Shown: in pieces, positions 1 through 9,760 of the stretch | Layout: the number at the start of each line of letters is the position of its first letter | How positions within the stretch are numbered: position 1 is the first letter of the stretch | Assembly: GCA_047495785.1 (NCBI GenBank) | Contig: JBLDXI010000015.1 | Location: forward strand, 744,001-808,000 | Source: Lepidodermella squamata | Lineage: Eukaryota > Gastrotricha | DNA length: 64,000 nt | Reading direction: 5' to 3' | Translations under genes and position numbers: made by a program | The notes under the pieces: generated by a model | Database searches by the model: none | Seen by the model: only the letters and a program-made list of their open reading frames with translations | Told to the model about the DNA's origin: nothing

Positions 1-864
1 TACCGAGCTGTCCCCAAGAGACCCCAACAAGCGACCCTAAGAGCGCTCATTCGGGACGCATGGCTTCGGCCCATCTATTCAACGAATCATCAAAAACAAA
101 AATAAAAAGGAATTTTTGAATTTTCGAATGGAAAGCCTTTCTTTGAAGATTCTTTAAGATGGATTCTTTATTTTCTGATATTTGTGCGCTGCCTGTATTT
201 TCGAGTAGCACGAAGTATAGATCGAGGAAAACGAATGAAAAGACTGAAATCAAGTCGAAGCGAGCCTTTAGGCGAGTGGAGACGAGATATCACTAGTTGA
301 ATGGGTTTTGCGAGATCTATGCGAGTGCTACTCGAAAATATAGACTCCTACTCATACTATATCATACAATATATACATAAAAGCATAAAAACGAATTAAA
401 GCAAAAATCGACTAATTTCACATAAAAATCAAATAGTAAATGACGTTTCAACTGGCGTTTCGAGCTTGATCTAAGCCCAGGTCGTCGATCATTTCGCGTA
501 GCATTTGCCGACTGTAGCCAAGTAATGAGCTTTGGTTCTGCGGGGTTTCAATTTTCTGAGAAAATCTAGATAGATTTCTAAAAGCCAGTTCGATAGGTAT
601 CGTGAGAAGCATTTTTCGGTGCGGAAAAGTGTCACGATGAGATGCATTACGTGAGGCAATTCGAGCTGAAACCATTTCAGAGCAGTTCTTTTCTTGACTA
701 TGCGAGATACATTTGTACCAAGTTATTGAAATTATGCGCAATCGACTTACTCTCCACAGGTGCGCAACCACCAAAGCGCTGATTCCATTATCCCGTACAA
801 CTTGTTCCAACTGTAGAACTTCAGACCGTAATATTCGGCTTAGCTGTAAGCCTTTGCATGTATA
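1..864. other. Gene-free stretch, left edge
   Basis: No open frame here has convincing protein character or splice-site support. Short frames exist on both strands but look like chance openings in AT-rich DNA. Nothing else stands out before the MITE that begins at 865. Confidence 0.5.
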
Positions 865-1311
865 CCGTATTTTACGAATTATTAGGCAGGACCCAATTAT
901 AGGGCAGAACCGGAATAAAGGGCAGAGGGTAATGGTCATTTGAAACAATAAAGGGCAGAACCGTATTAATAAGCAGGGCCTTGTATGAAGTGGCTTACAT
1001 GAGCGCCTGCTGAGTGAGTGGTTAGAGTTGGATGGGTTGAGATTTTTCGTCAATAAGTGCAAAAATCGCCCTTTATCCACATTAATCCTCTTGAGCAAAC
1101 ACTTTACGCGTGTAGCCATAGGTGGAGGGCAGTAGCTATAGTGGTTATTCGGCGGATTTCACTGTTGATCTAGGTACTCTTCGGGTGACTGATCAGGTTC
1201 GAAAAAATAAAAGGCAGAGCCGAAATAAAGGGCAGACCCTAAATACAGGACAGGACTTGAACCTCGTTTGAAAAAAATACTGGGCAGGGTCTTATAATTC
1301 GTAAAATACGG
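865..1311. mobile_element. MITE-like element with 18-bp TIRs and TA target duplication
   Basis: An 18-bp sequence starting CCGTATTTTACGAATTAT at 865 recurs as its exact reverse complement ending at 1311, and each end abuts a TA dinucleotide (863-864 and 312-313 of the next kilobase, i.e. 1312-1313). This is what a 447-bp non-autonomous Tc1/mariner- or pogo-type element should look like. The interior carries repeated GGGCAGAACC/AATAAAGGGCAG-like motifs in both orientations and no transposase. The structure is seen directly; the superfamily is inferred from the TA duplication and TIR style. Confidence 0.7.
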
Positions 1312-1324
1312 TAACTTTGTTAAT

Positions 1325-1406
1325 ATATATCCATTATTCATCATCATCACACAGAAATTCCAAAGATATATCCATTATTCATCATCATCACACAGAAATT
1401 CCAAAG
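1325..1406. repeat. 41-bp perfect tandem duplication
   Basis: A 41-bp unit (ATATATCCATTATTCATCAT...) occurs twice head-to-tail at 1325-1365 and 1366-1406 with no mismatch that I can see. It lies just outside the right TIR of the MITE. Recent slippage or unequal repair is the simplest explanation. Confidence 0.85.
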
Positions 1407-3255
1407 GCGTTTGAAACTCCGGGGCAAAGAATAAGGCCGAATTAAGCGTAATTTCGGAAAGCGGAAAGATTTTATGAACACCAATGGATGTTGGTGGGTA
1501 GTCATAGAACATAGAACATAGAAAGCCGTGGAAAACGATGGAAACCGCGCGGTTTCAACGGAAGGGCAATTGTGTGCGCAACTTTTCTTAGCTATAATAG
1601 GCGGGGTTTTACTTGTTTCGATCCACCTTAAAACTTGAAAAAATTTCAATTTTCCCTTATTCGTGAATTTTATTAGCGACAAAGCGGAAAACCAACTCGC
1701 CGTTCCTAGTGCTAAATTTCACGAGCTATCTAACGAATGAATTCCTTTTTCGGTATGACTCCCTGTTTTTTTACAATAAGCCGCGCTGGAACAACTTTGA
1801 TAAAAAAGTAAGTCATTTATTGACATTTGGATTAATTAATTCCGGATGATGGATGATATTCAACTGCGACTGCAGTGACAAATATTAATGTTGAGTAGGT
1901 GACTCGAGGTGTTCTATTTAATGTTATAGGCCTTAGATTCACAGAACGGACCCATTTGACGCCACAACTCTTGTCGAAATCAAATTGGTTTACCAAAATT
2001 GCACTCTCATTTTTATCACTGCTTTATCTAAAGCGGCTAGAAACGCCGTGAAGCTCGGGAGATCACGAAGCCACAACATCGAGACAACCATCTTCATGAT
2101 CTTCATATATCTTCTTGATTTCTAGTCTTCTCTTCCTTCGGAGTCATGGTCGCTATTCCGACTTCGCACTTTATTCATAATAGCGTGTATGCGCTCATTA
2201 GTGCTATTTTACCTTGGTGCTTTATTTTTCGCAGCTCTTATTTCGCATTTTATCTCACATCACCATGTTTTTCTCCGGTTGTATGCGGTCATATCAAATA
2301 GTTTGGATTGAGCGTTAGAGATTTTCACGCTGACTCCATAAAATACATCAACTTGTAGTAATTATCCCGCAAATTTGCACGCGGCATTGTTGCTGCGGGC
2401 AACATCACACCAGCGACGAGTGAGTCGCCGGATAAATGGCATTATTATCCGACTAAATCACCGGCTATATCATTAAACAGCACCTGTAGTTGACCGTCGA
2501 CGGGTCATCTTCATCATATCAATAGCGCGACAGGCTCATTATAAAAACAATGTTCAAGAAAGCTGTGCATATATCATAACAAACCATTGTATTAGGCTTG
2601 GATGATAAGGATCGCCTGATGATAATTGGGTATAATGGATATAAAATAAAGTCAACAACAAGTTGTGACTGTTTTATTTTTCGGCCTGTCAGTAAGGATG
2701 GGTGCATTTCGGGCCGCTGAGCTTTTGCCCTTAACATCGCGTCGTAAAGGGCGAACTCATTTCAAGGTCCAAGTATGGTCAGACCCTGTTCGGCTCAATT
2801 TCAATCTTATTCCGATCAGCCGTTTGTCGGCATTTCGGTTGCTCTTTTCATTTAGATTTGTAATATATCATATGCACAGAATTCTGCAGATCGCACTTCG
2901 CGCGCTGAATTTCAGTCAAATTTCACCTGATTGAGAAGAATCCTGTTTGAAATATATGAACTTTTGAAATGTATTAAAATGAGTAAACCTTGCCGGAGAA
3001 AAGGTCAATTGAAAACTTCAACTACGCTGAACAATATTCCTCAATTGGGTATGATCCACTCTTCCATGAAATTCCAAGGAAAATGAATGATTTGCTGAAG
3101 ATTTCACGAAGAACAATTTTAGAATGTCACGCGTTTATTTCAATCGTTTTAAATTAATACAGCATTTATTCGTATAATATTAAGTAAAATTATGATAATC
3201 GAATAAACCATTCAGCGTGAAATAGCATTATTCGATTAATATAATAGCAGGTATA
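1407..3255. other. Gene-free AT-rich stretch
   Basis: I find no supported exon here. Open frames of 70-110 codons at 1347-1682, 2519-2737 and 2665-2934 show no domain, signal peptide or consistent splice sites. Confidence 0.5.
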
Positions 3256-3301
3256 ATAATCGCAGCAGTTATCGTGAAAAATGACAACCTGCTGCGATTA
3301 T
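3256..3301. other. Strong hairpin in the 3' flank of Cys-rich gene A
   Basis: ATAATCGCAGCAG (3256-3268) pairs perfectly with CTGCTGCGATTAT (3289-3301) across a 20-nt loop. It begins about 26 nt beyond the stop codon of the minus-strand gene ending at 3327, so it would lie in that gene's 3' UTR or termination region. A regulatory role is only an inference. Confidence 0.5.
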
Positions 3302-3326
3302 CACATGAGTTCAGTAAATAGTCATT

Positions 3327-4210
3327 TCAGTTCTGGCAAATATCGATATCCAAATTGTAAATCGGAGTGTTGCTCATGGTGGTGGCTGGAGTTGTTGCTG
3401 CGCTGATAAACAGACCTGAGCAGCAGGCGCGGAACGAAGCAAACGCGAATGTACCAATATTTGTTTTCGCTGCGCCCTGCGGATGAAATAAAAAATGTCA
3501 AGGAGATGTGATATGATGCAAGTATGTATAACGAACGCCAGTTGCAGCAGTGACCACCGTGTTGAAACCCCCCACCTGGTTAGGGTCGCAGGTGTGCGGA
3601 AAGTTGAAACACTTGATACTAGCTTGGGTGCTGACCGTGGAGCACGCTTTGTACGGCGTTGTATCGGCTCCAACAATGCACATAGTTTGCTGCGTCGGCG
3701 ATGTTGGCACGATTTGATAGAAAACGTTAGTCGTCGCACCAGCTCCAGCGCAACAGGCGCCGAATGAGTCGTAAGTGGCGGCAGGAGTCGCGGGCTGGGA
3801 GAGAATTATTTTCATGTATAATTTCAGCCATTTTGATGCAGAGCTCTAATTTCAGGTGATTTAATTGAGGTAACTCACTGTAGCACCCCCAATCACAGCA
3901 CAGTTGGATCCAGCGATTGACAGGCAAAACTTCATAGCCACGGAAACGGTCGCTGGCGAGGTTACCGTGCATAGCGTGTATTGGCCCTGTTTCAAAATCA
4001 GAAAATATTAAAATAATTGAAAAAGAAATGAACATCAAGTTCCGTTACAGTTTGATCGCAAAACTGGGCGCTCGTGCAGCCACTTTCTGCGCAAGTTTGC
4101 CCCGATGTGCAAGTTGCCGAAGGGCACGGCGTCGAGGCAACAGTCGAGGGCGGGCAAGCATCAACCGCCACAGCAAGAACAACGAGCAGGGTGGCTGAAA
4201 AAATCGTCAT
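3327..4210 (-). CDS. Secreted Cys-rich family protein, paralog A
   Basis: Four exons at 4210-4049, 3986-3879, 3794-3537 and 3476-3327 give a 225-residue protein. All junctions are phase 0. Residues 1-18 form a signal peptide (MTIFSATLLVVLAVAVDA) ending just before an ACPPS block. Exon 1 carries a short Cys ladder (CPS..C.SG..C). Exon 2 opens GQYTLC. Exon 3 has FGACC and ends with FPHTC. Exon 4 has FRACC and a terminal CQN. Exon count, order and motifs match the paralogs at 4.7, 6.5 and 7.8 kb. I do not recognise the family; it is probably an extracellular disulphide-rich protein. A TATA-like box (TATAAAA, complement of 4273-4279) lies about 60 bp upstream of the start. The exon 3 donor (GGC|GTTCGT) is weak, so that boundary could be off by a few residues. 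It is divergent from paralog B. Confidence 0.8.
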
Positions 4211-4699
4211 ACTCGCAGAATTTGGACGAAGCTCGCGAAAAATAAGACCCGGCCCGGTAGCGTTTGTCTGCGTTTTATAACCGAAATCCGTGTCTGTCGG
4301 ACCACAAACCTATAGAGGATAACTACGGTAGTGAAGATCAAGTTCTTCCAGTCTCAATATTCAAACCAAATCATTCAAATAAACAAACTACCGTAAACAT
4401 GTAGCTGCAACCGGAGGACAAAATATGCCACGAAGCGGCGATGTTTTGTTACGTTCCATCGTGATGAGTTTTGTTACGCAGAATCTCAAGTCCCTGAGGC
4501 ATCGATTTCAAACTTCAATAGAGGTTCCTGAACAATATCGGCTATTTGAGTGCATTGCTACGACTTGTTTACCATTTCAAGCAGTTTTATGCGATAAATA
4601 TGGGTCTAGACATGATTCCAGTTCCGATGGACACGTTGCGTGTTGTAAAATGAGAGCAACAGTCAACCGGCCTAAATTTCGCTTTCTTGTCGTTTTCTC
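4211..4699. promoter_or_regulatory. Shared upstream region of divergent genes A and B
   Basis: The 489 bp between the two divergent starts must contain both promoters. The minus-strand side has a TATAAAA at 4273-4279. I could not identify an equally clear TATA for the plus-strand gene. Confidence 0.5.
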
Positions 4700-5530
4700 G
4701 TGGCTACATCCATGCAAGCTGCTGTGTTCCTGCTGGTCGTGTTTTTGGCCGCCGACCTGGCCAAAGCCTGCCCTCCATCGACATCCTCCGCTGCTACGTC
4801 ATGCCCTTCAGTAGTAACTTGCCCATCTGGAACCTCATGCCAGCAGGTCGCTTGCCCTAAATCGGGCTATGCATGTTCGACCAAGGTAGGAAACCACATG
4901 AAGGCAGATGATAAGTTACATTGAATGTTTTCAGGGCCAATTTGCGCAATGTACGGTGAACACCAATGTCATCGCCCTCCCGGCCACTTTCTGCTTATCG
5001 ACTGGCACGTGTTCAGCAATTACAGGCGCAACTGTAGGTTTCGAATTGATTTCCTTGCTCCTCGCTAGACTTTGAAGCATTTAGGCGACAGGAACAACTG
5101 CAAACTCGTTCCTGAGCTGTTGTTCGGGCATAAGCACCGTGACATCGAACATCCAATACGTCCAGCTGACGGTGAGCAGCACGCCAGTGACGATGTGCAT
5201 GGCGACGAACGAAGCATTGATGTACAGAATGTGCAACACTGTCGCAACAGGTACTACTCTCCTGAGCGCCTCGTGCGTTCGATTCCCAAGCTCGTGCGAA
5301 ACCGGCAAGGTGCAAATGACAACAACAGCGGTGAGTTTACCTTGAAAGCCTATCTGTCAATATTGTTGCCGGTTCATGTATTACAGCAAACCGTCAGCAT
5401 CTTTGTCTTCAGTAGTTTCCGGGCCTGCTGCATAAAAGTTCAAAGTGTTGTGACAACACCTACAGCGGCCCAGTTCACATCAGCCGATATTCTCGGTGTT
5501 ACGGTCGACAAATGTGTCGGTGTTCAGTAA
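4700..5530 (+). CDS. Secreted Cys-rich family protein, paralog B
   Basis: Four exons at 4700-4885, 4935-5033, 5085-5330 and 5387-5530 give 224 residues, with introns of 49-56 bp, all phase 0. The start could also be the in-frame ATG at 4712; either gives a signal peptide (QAAVFLLVVFLAADLAKA) followed by ACPPS. Exon 1 has a CPS..CPSGTSC ladder and exon 2 opens GQFAQC. Exon 3 has FLSCC, MC, MYRMC and VRFPSSC. Exon 4 has FRACC and ends near KCVGVQ. The motif order is the same as in paralogs A, C and D. A poly(A) signal AATAAA lies at 5657-5662. Function unknown; secretion is inferred from the leader. It pairs head-to-head with A. Confidence 0.82.
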
Positions 5531-5994
5531 CAAATGCAGATAGCAAGACTAAATTGAACTGACTCTAAGACCGCATTTTGTGCCCAGCGATAATGACCCT
5601 CTCGCTCCGAATTACAGCGCAGTTGGATGAGAGAAAAGTTCATTGTTATAATGACAAATAAAAGATTTCTACACCACTTTGGTCGCTTTTGTTAAAATGT
5701 GACAGGCTGTTATACAATTATAAAATGGCAAATACCATTTATCCGAAAAATAGTGGAGCAATTCTTGATTTGTTAGCGTAAAGCGTAGAAGGTTTTCGAG
5801 CTTCCGCTTGTCATCACTCTGCTTTGACAAGCTCTGATCAAAATATTAAATATTTTCAAAGGGTCTATTAATTAGCTATAGACATTCCGATTTTGATATT
5901 TTACATGCTTGGAACCTGTAAAAGATGAATTTTCAGCAATAATAATTAGGGCGTTCTTTACTGACGATTTACCGCAAAAGTAATGACGAACTAA

Positions 5995-6150
5995 AAGATC
6001 CATGACAATCGTCCCGTGCATTGCTGCTGTCATACGCATCAATGTAAAGAACGATCCAGACTTCAGGAGCAGTTGCTATCATCTCGGGCCCCTCGTGCGT
6101 TCGCTTCCCGAGTTGGTATGAACCTTGCAAGGATCGAATTTCAGCAATTT
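5995..6150 (+). pseudogene. Relic of Cys-rich family exon 3
   Basis: Around 6085-6130 one frame reads SGPSCVRFPSWYEPCK, clearly related to the SASCVRFPSSCETGK stretch at the end of exon 3 in paralog B. Upstream, about 6018-6060, a second frame holds a weaker match to the middle of exon 3. The two are out of frame, and no flanking exons 1, 2 or 4 were found. It is on the same strand as B and looks like the remains of another family member. Confidence 0.6.
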
Positions 6151-6520
6151 TGTAAGTTTAAAACCATCTTTTCGCTATCGTCATTTTTTAGCGAATAACG
6201 AATTATTTTGATCAATAATTTCAATTCAAATTCAAAAGCCGTCTGGGTTATATTCATTAAATTAAATCACGTCAAAAGTTTGCATATAGATAAGTTCAAT
6301 AGCGGTCATCTAGCTCGAGCTCATCGCCTTATAGTGATGCACACATTTGACTCCTAGTTATGCCATTGTTTGCGATCGAAAATAAGCCTTTTCAATGTTA
6401 TCATTCTCGTTTATTAATGCTATAGTTACTTGATCGAAACACAGCAGCATAACTGTCATATTGCTTAGGTATAAATTTCAAATAATCATGCAAGCGTGTC
6501 GCTCCACTTGAAAAAGTCAA

Positions 6521-7373
6521 TCAAGCATTCTGTTTACATGTCTCGAAATTAAGGGCCAAATAATTGGAGGTGCCGTAAGAGCCAGCTGCTGCGGATTGCA
6601 TTATAGCGGCGCAGCATTGCTGAAAGGTAGCGAACGAATAAGCCGCCGGCACTGGGGCGACATTCTGAAAGAGCCATAGCATGTATTAGTTAATCAATGG
6701 GAGATTCGCGGTTGAACTTACAGTAGCGGTTAGCAAGGATCCTGAAGCGAAACATGAATTCGGTAGGCGGATGCACGAGCCCAATTTGCTAACAACGGAC
6801 GCTTCACTGTAACTGCACACCTTGTAGGGCAGGGCATCGCTGGTGCCGTAGCAAATGGCCACGTAATAATTGGTTCTAACTTTTGTAGACAGCGACTGCT
6901 CATAGATGATTGTCGACCCAGTAGCTGCACAGCACGATGAGAAGTCGTCGTATACTTGCAAAGGGCTAACGGCCTGCAAGGAAGAATTCCTTAAATATAA
7001 ATCAAAACCAACAAAAGACCCACATAGGCATTAGTTCCCAAATCGGTGCTGTCGCACGACTGCCCGGCATTACTGTAGCAGAAGTTGACAATCGTGTTCA
7101 AGTTGGTTTTAAATTGGCACATAGTGTATTGTTTCTATTGAATGCAAAAAAGTCACGAAATGCAAAACTGAGCTACAGTAGCTAACTCACCGCCAAGGCG
7201 CAAGCTGTGCCGGGGGTACAAACCGTGGCACCGCAAGACACGCCGGATGGACATGGAGCTGCAGTCGGGCAGTTCGTCGAAGTGCTCGAGCTAGAAGTGG
7301 TACTAGAGGCTGGGCAGGCTACGGCAGCACCTAGAAAGGTGACTAAGAGCAAAACTGTTGTTAGCATAGCCAT
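6521..7373 (-). CDS. Secreted Cys-rich family protein, paralog C
   Basis: Four exons at 7373-7191, 7134-7024, 6973-6722 and 6664-6521 encode 229 residues, all junctions phase 0. The chosen start (MAMLTTVLLL...) gives a compact signal peptide ending VACPA; an in-frame ATG 8 codons upstream (7397) is possible. Exon 1 is Ser/Thr-rich (TTSSSSTSTNCPT) before the CPSG.SC ladder. Exon 2 opens KQYTMC, exon 3 has FSSCC and LPYKVC, exon 4 has FATFQQCC. The protein has the family's fixed four-block layout, and its divergence from D suggests an old duplication. No known fold recognised. Confidence 0.82.
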
Positions 7374-7798
7374 ATTGAAAATAATGCAAAATAACATGAC
7401 AAAATTTCACTCTAACGCTTTATCAGCCAAACGCTTTCCATCTGACCTATTTCGAAAACACCGTAACTTCATCATAGGCAAAAAATGCAACTTTATTAAC
7501 TTGACATCTGAATTTCTATGAACACGAATGTCTGATTAGATGCGCTCGTTGCTAAATTTTCCTCATCGATAAATGAGTGAAAATTATATCTGAATTTCAT
7601 TTCCCCCTTAGCGAAGCTGACACGTTGATACGGTAGCTGTCATGTTGTTCTTCTGATGTTTTAGGCGGACAATACATGAACTAGATGTGAGAAAAACAAC
7701 GCTGTTAGGATTAACAGTCGGATATGCCATTGCCGTGTTCATAAAATTGGTTGACCACCTGAGGTTTGCGTATTTTCGCTCACTCACCAGCTTGAGAA
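7374..7798. promoter_or_regulatory. Shared upstream region of divergent genes C and D
   Basis: About 425 bp separate the two divergent start codons, similar in size and orientation to the A/B spacer. No conserved box could be recognised by eye. Confidence 0.4.
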
Positions 7799-8645
7799 AT
7801 GCGTGTGTTTTTGTCATCCCTGCTCATCACCTACGTAGCTGCCTGTCCTCCGTCATCGACATCAACGCCCTGCCCAACAGGTAGATTTGCATGCTTCTAG
7901 AATGTTTCTGAATTATTCTCCACAGCGACATGCCCGACTGGCCAGGTCTGCGGTGGTACATCTTGCCCTACCAATCAATTTTGCGGCGCGACGGTAGGCT
8001 GATATCTTGATTCCCGCGAATATCAAAGCCATTCCTATTACAGGGCACTTATTCGCAATGTCAACTTGCAGTAACGACTGGCCTAGTCACTTTTTGCATG
8101 AACAGGCCCGGCGCATCGTGTGGACTGCTGGCAGGAGGAGCGGTAGGCTTTTTGTTCAGTTGAAACTGACTCTGATTGTTTTTTTGTAGACCTTGGTCGG
8201 ATCGACGACATACACGGCGTTTGACTTGTGCTGTGCTGCGTTGGGTACCGGTCCCAGCCAAGTTATGGACGTTCTGCCTCTTAGCCCGCCGTTGCAAGTC
8301 TGCATGAATACACCGGATAATAGCCCTTACAAAGTCTGCGCACCGACGGCAACCACTGGCAATGGCGTATGCTACCGCTTCCCGTGGACTTGTGACTCGA
8401 CCGCAAAGGTTTTTGCCACAGGAACGGTAAGATAAACCTAGTTAACATTAACGGGGTATTGACCGATGTTTGATGCCAAATCAATTTTTTCCCCATAATA
8501 GACCCCAACTGCTCTGGTGTCTGGCGCCCCGTATTCTTCATTCCAGGCCTGCTGTGCTGCATTGAGTGCTGCCGGTGCGAAGGCATCATTCTCAACAGCG
8601 ACGATGTATGGCTTCGCCATGGAGAAATGCGCCCAGACCGCATAA
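7799..8645 (+). CDS. Secreted Cys-rich family protein, paralog D
   Basis: Five exons at 7799-7880, 7926-7993, 8044-8142, 8190-8426 and 8502-8645 give 209 residues. The signal peptide (MRVFLSSLLITYVAA) is followed at once by CPPS. Compared with A-C, an extra 45-bp phase-1 intron splits the first Cys block. The remaining blocks match: GTYSQC (exon 3), FDLCC with SPYKVC and YRFPWTC (exon 4), FQACC (exon 5), ending KCAQTA. The extra intron is a gain in D or a loss in the others. Function unknown. It is divergent from C. Confidence 0.82.
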
Positions 8646-9350
8646 GCGATTAGTTGGTAGTTTGGAAGCGCACTGCATTAACTCTCAACGTTAACTAATG
8701 TGTTCCAAAATATGCGAGAACTTTCTCGTTGAATTTTCTCCTTTGCCTGTTTTTGTGTAACAGTAAAACAAATTGACAATGCATCGAGTTAGTGTTTACT
8801 GTCTCTGTCAAAGAAATGTCGCTACAACGCATAGAACTCACTAGTCAGCATGCGTTCAACACTTCACGATCGTCCTTTAATTTAGTAAATATCGGACGCA
8901 ACAATTTACTTCGATCGAGTGAAATTGGAAGTTGGAAATAACAAGTTTCAACAAAGGGGAATAACACATTTTCTTTCAAAGCGTATACTATAATAGACAA
9001 ACTTCGTTGTCACAAAGGATGTGCGAGATAACGAGAGTATACGTTACAGCACCGCTGCTACATTGTAAAGCTAGAGATACGGAGACGCTTTCGTCGCTTG
9101 CATATCACTTGCGAACAGGCAGTTTTTATTTCGTCAGTTTATCCTCGTCGATGCTGATGCCTCAATTCTAATTGCTTTTGCCAAAACAGAGCATTTAGAA
9201 GTATCCTTCGTGATCACAAACCATTTTCAGTATATGGGGAGTATATAAAAACTTGATGCAACCATCACATATGTAACTCAGCTGGTTGATAGCGAAAAGG
9301 CAATTTCTCTAACTCCGTACTTTATTCACAAGAGCCATAAATCTTGCACA
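8646..9350. other. Gene-free region upstream of the sHSP gene
   Basis: No exon is supported. GAACTTTCTCG near 8717 resembles a heat-shock element but is about 1 kb from the sHSP start. TATATAAAA occurs at about 9243, upstream of the GC-rich island. Confidence 0.4.
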
Positions 9351-9534
9351 CTGAGCCCGGTCGCCAGCCGCTTCCGAGGCCACGGAGAATCCAATATGGC
9401 GTCCGGTGACCCCGGTCAAGGCGGCGGCCGTCTCATATCTTTACCAGGCCGCGGATCGCCGCTGTCAGGGTTCGGCGGACAGCCGGCGATCGGCTGTGCC
9501 GCCTTGCGTAACGGCGGTTACAGCATCTTTTTTA
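9351..9534 (+). other. GC-rich structured island ending in a T-run (possible ncRNA)
   Basis: This block of about 180 bp is far richer in G+C than its flanks. It contains GATCGCCGCTGTC, which can pair with GACAGCCGGCGATC a short loop away, and it ends at a six-T run (about 9528-9533) of the sort that stops RNA polymerase III. A TATA-like box lies about 110 bp upstream. An ATG inside opens a 57-codon frame, but it has no recognisable domain. It matches no tRNA, 5S or SRP RNA that I can recognise. Strand and nature remain open. Confidence 0.3.
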
Positions 9535-9637
9535 GATCACAGGATTGGATTGATATTCTTCATTCATGAAATTTAACAAGCTAGGCTAATATCGATCGCG
9601 CAATACTACGCTTCTAATACATGCATCTCGTGCGATC

Positions 9638-9650
9638 TTCTAGAAATGTT
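9638..9650 (+). promoter_or_regulatory. Heat-shock-element-like site upstream of sHSP
   Basis: TTCTAGAAATGTT has two perfect inverted GAA units and a third imperfect one, about 110 bp before the sHSP start codon. Heat-shock factor binding is inferred from the nGAAn pattern and the gene downstream. Confidence 0.5.
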
Positions 9651-9760
9651 TGGATCCAATTAGCAGAACAAGGCCTTCTTAAACCCCCAACAAACCCGAA
9701 AAATAATATTCACTCATCGATTTTTGATTTTCATTCATTACTCACGCATAAATCAAAACC

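Noticed and set aside
448-1119. 223-codon minus-strand ORF
   Set aside because: It overlaps the left part of the MITE, has simple repeated composition and no domain, signal or splice context.
9351-9534. SRP RNA, 7SK, 5S or tRNA
   Set aside because: CAATATGG and GATC motifs recall SRP and 7SK RNAs, but the conserved SRP GGAAACGGAGCAGGU block, tRNA boxes and 5S core are absent.
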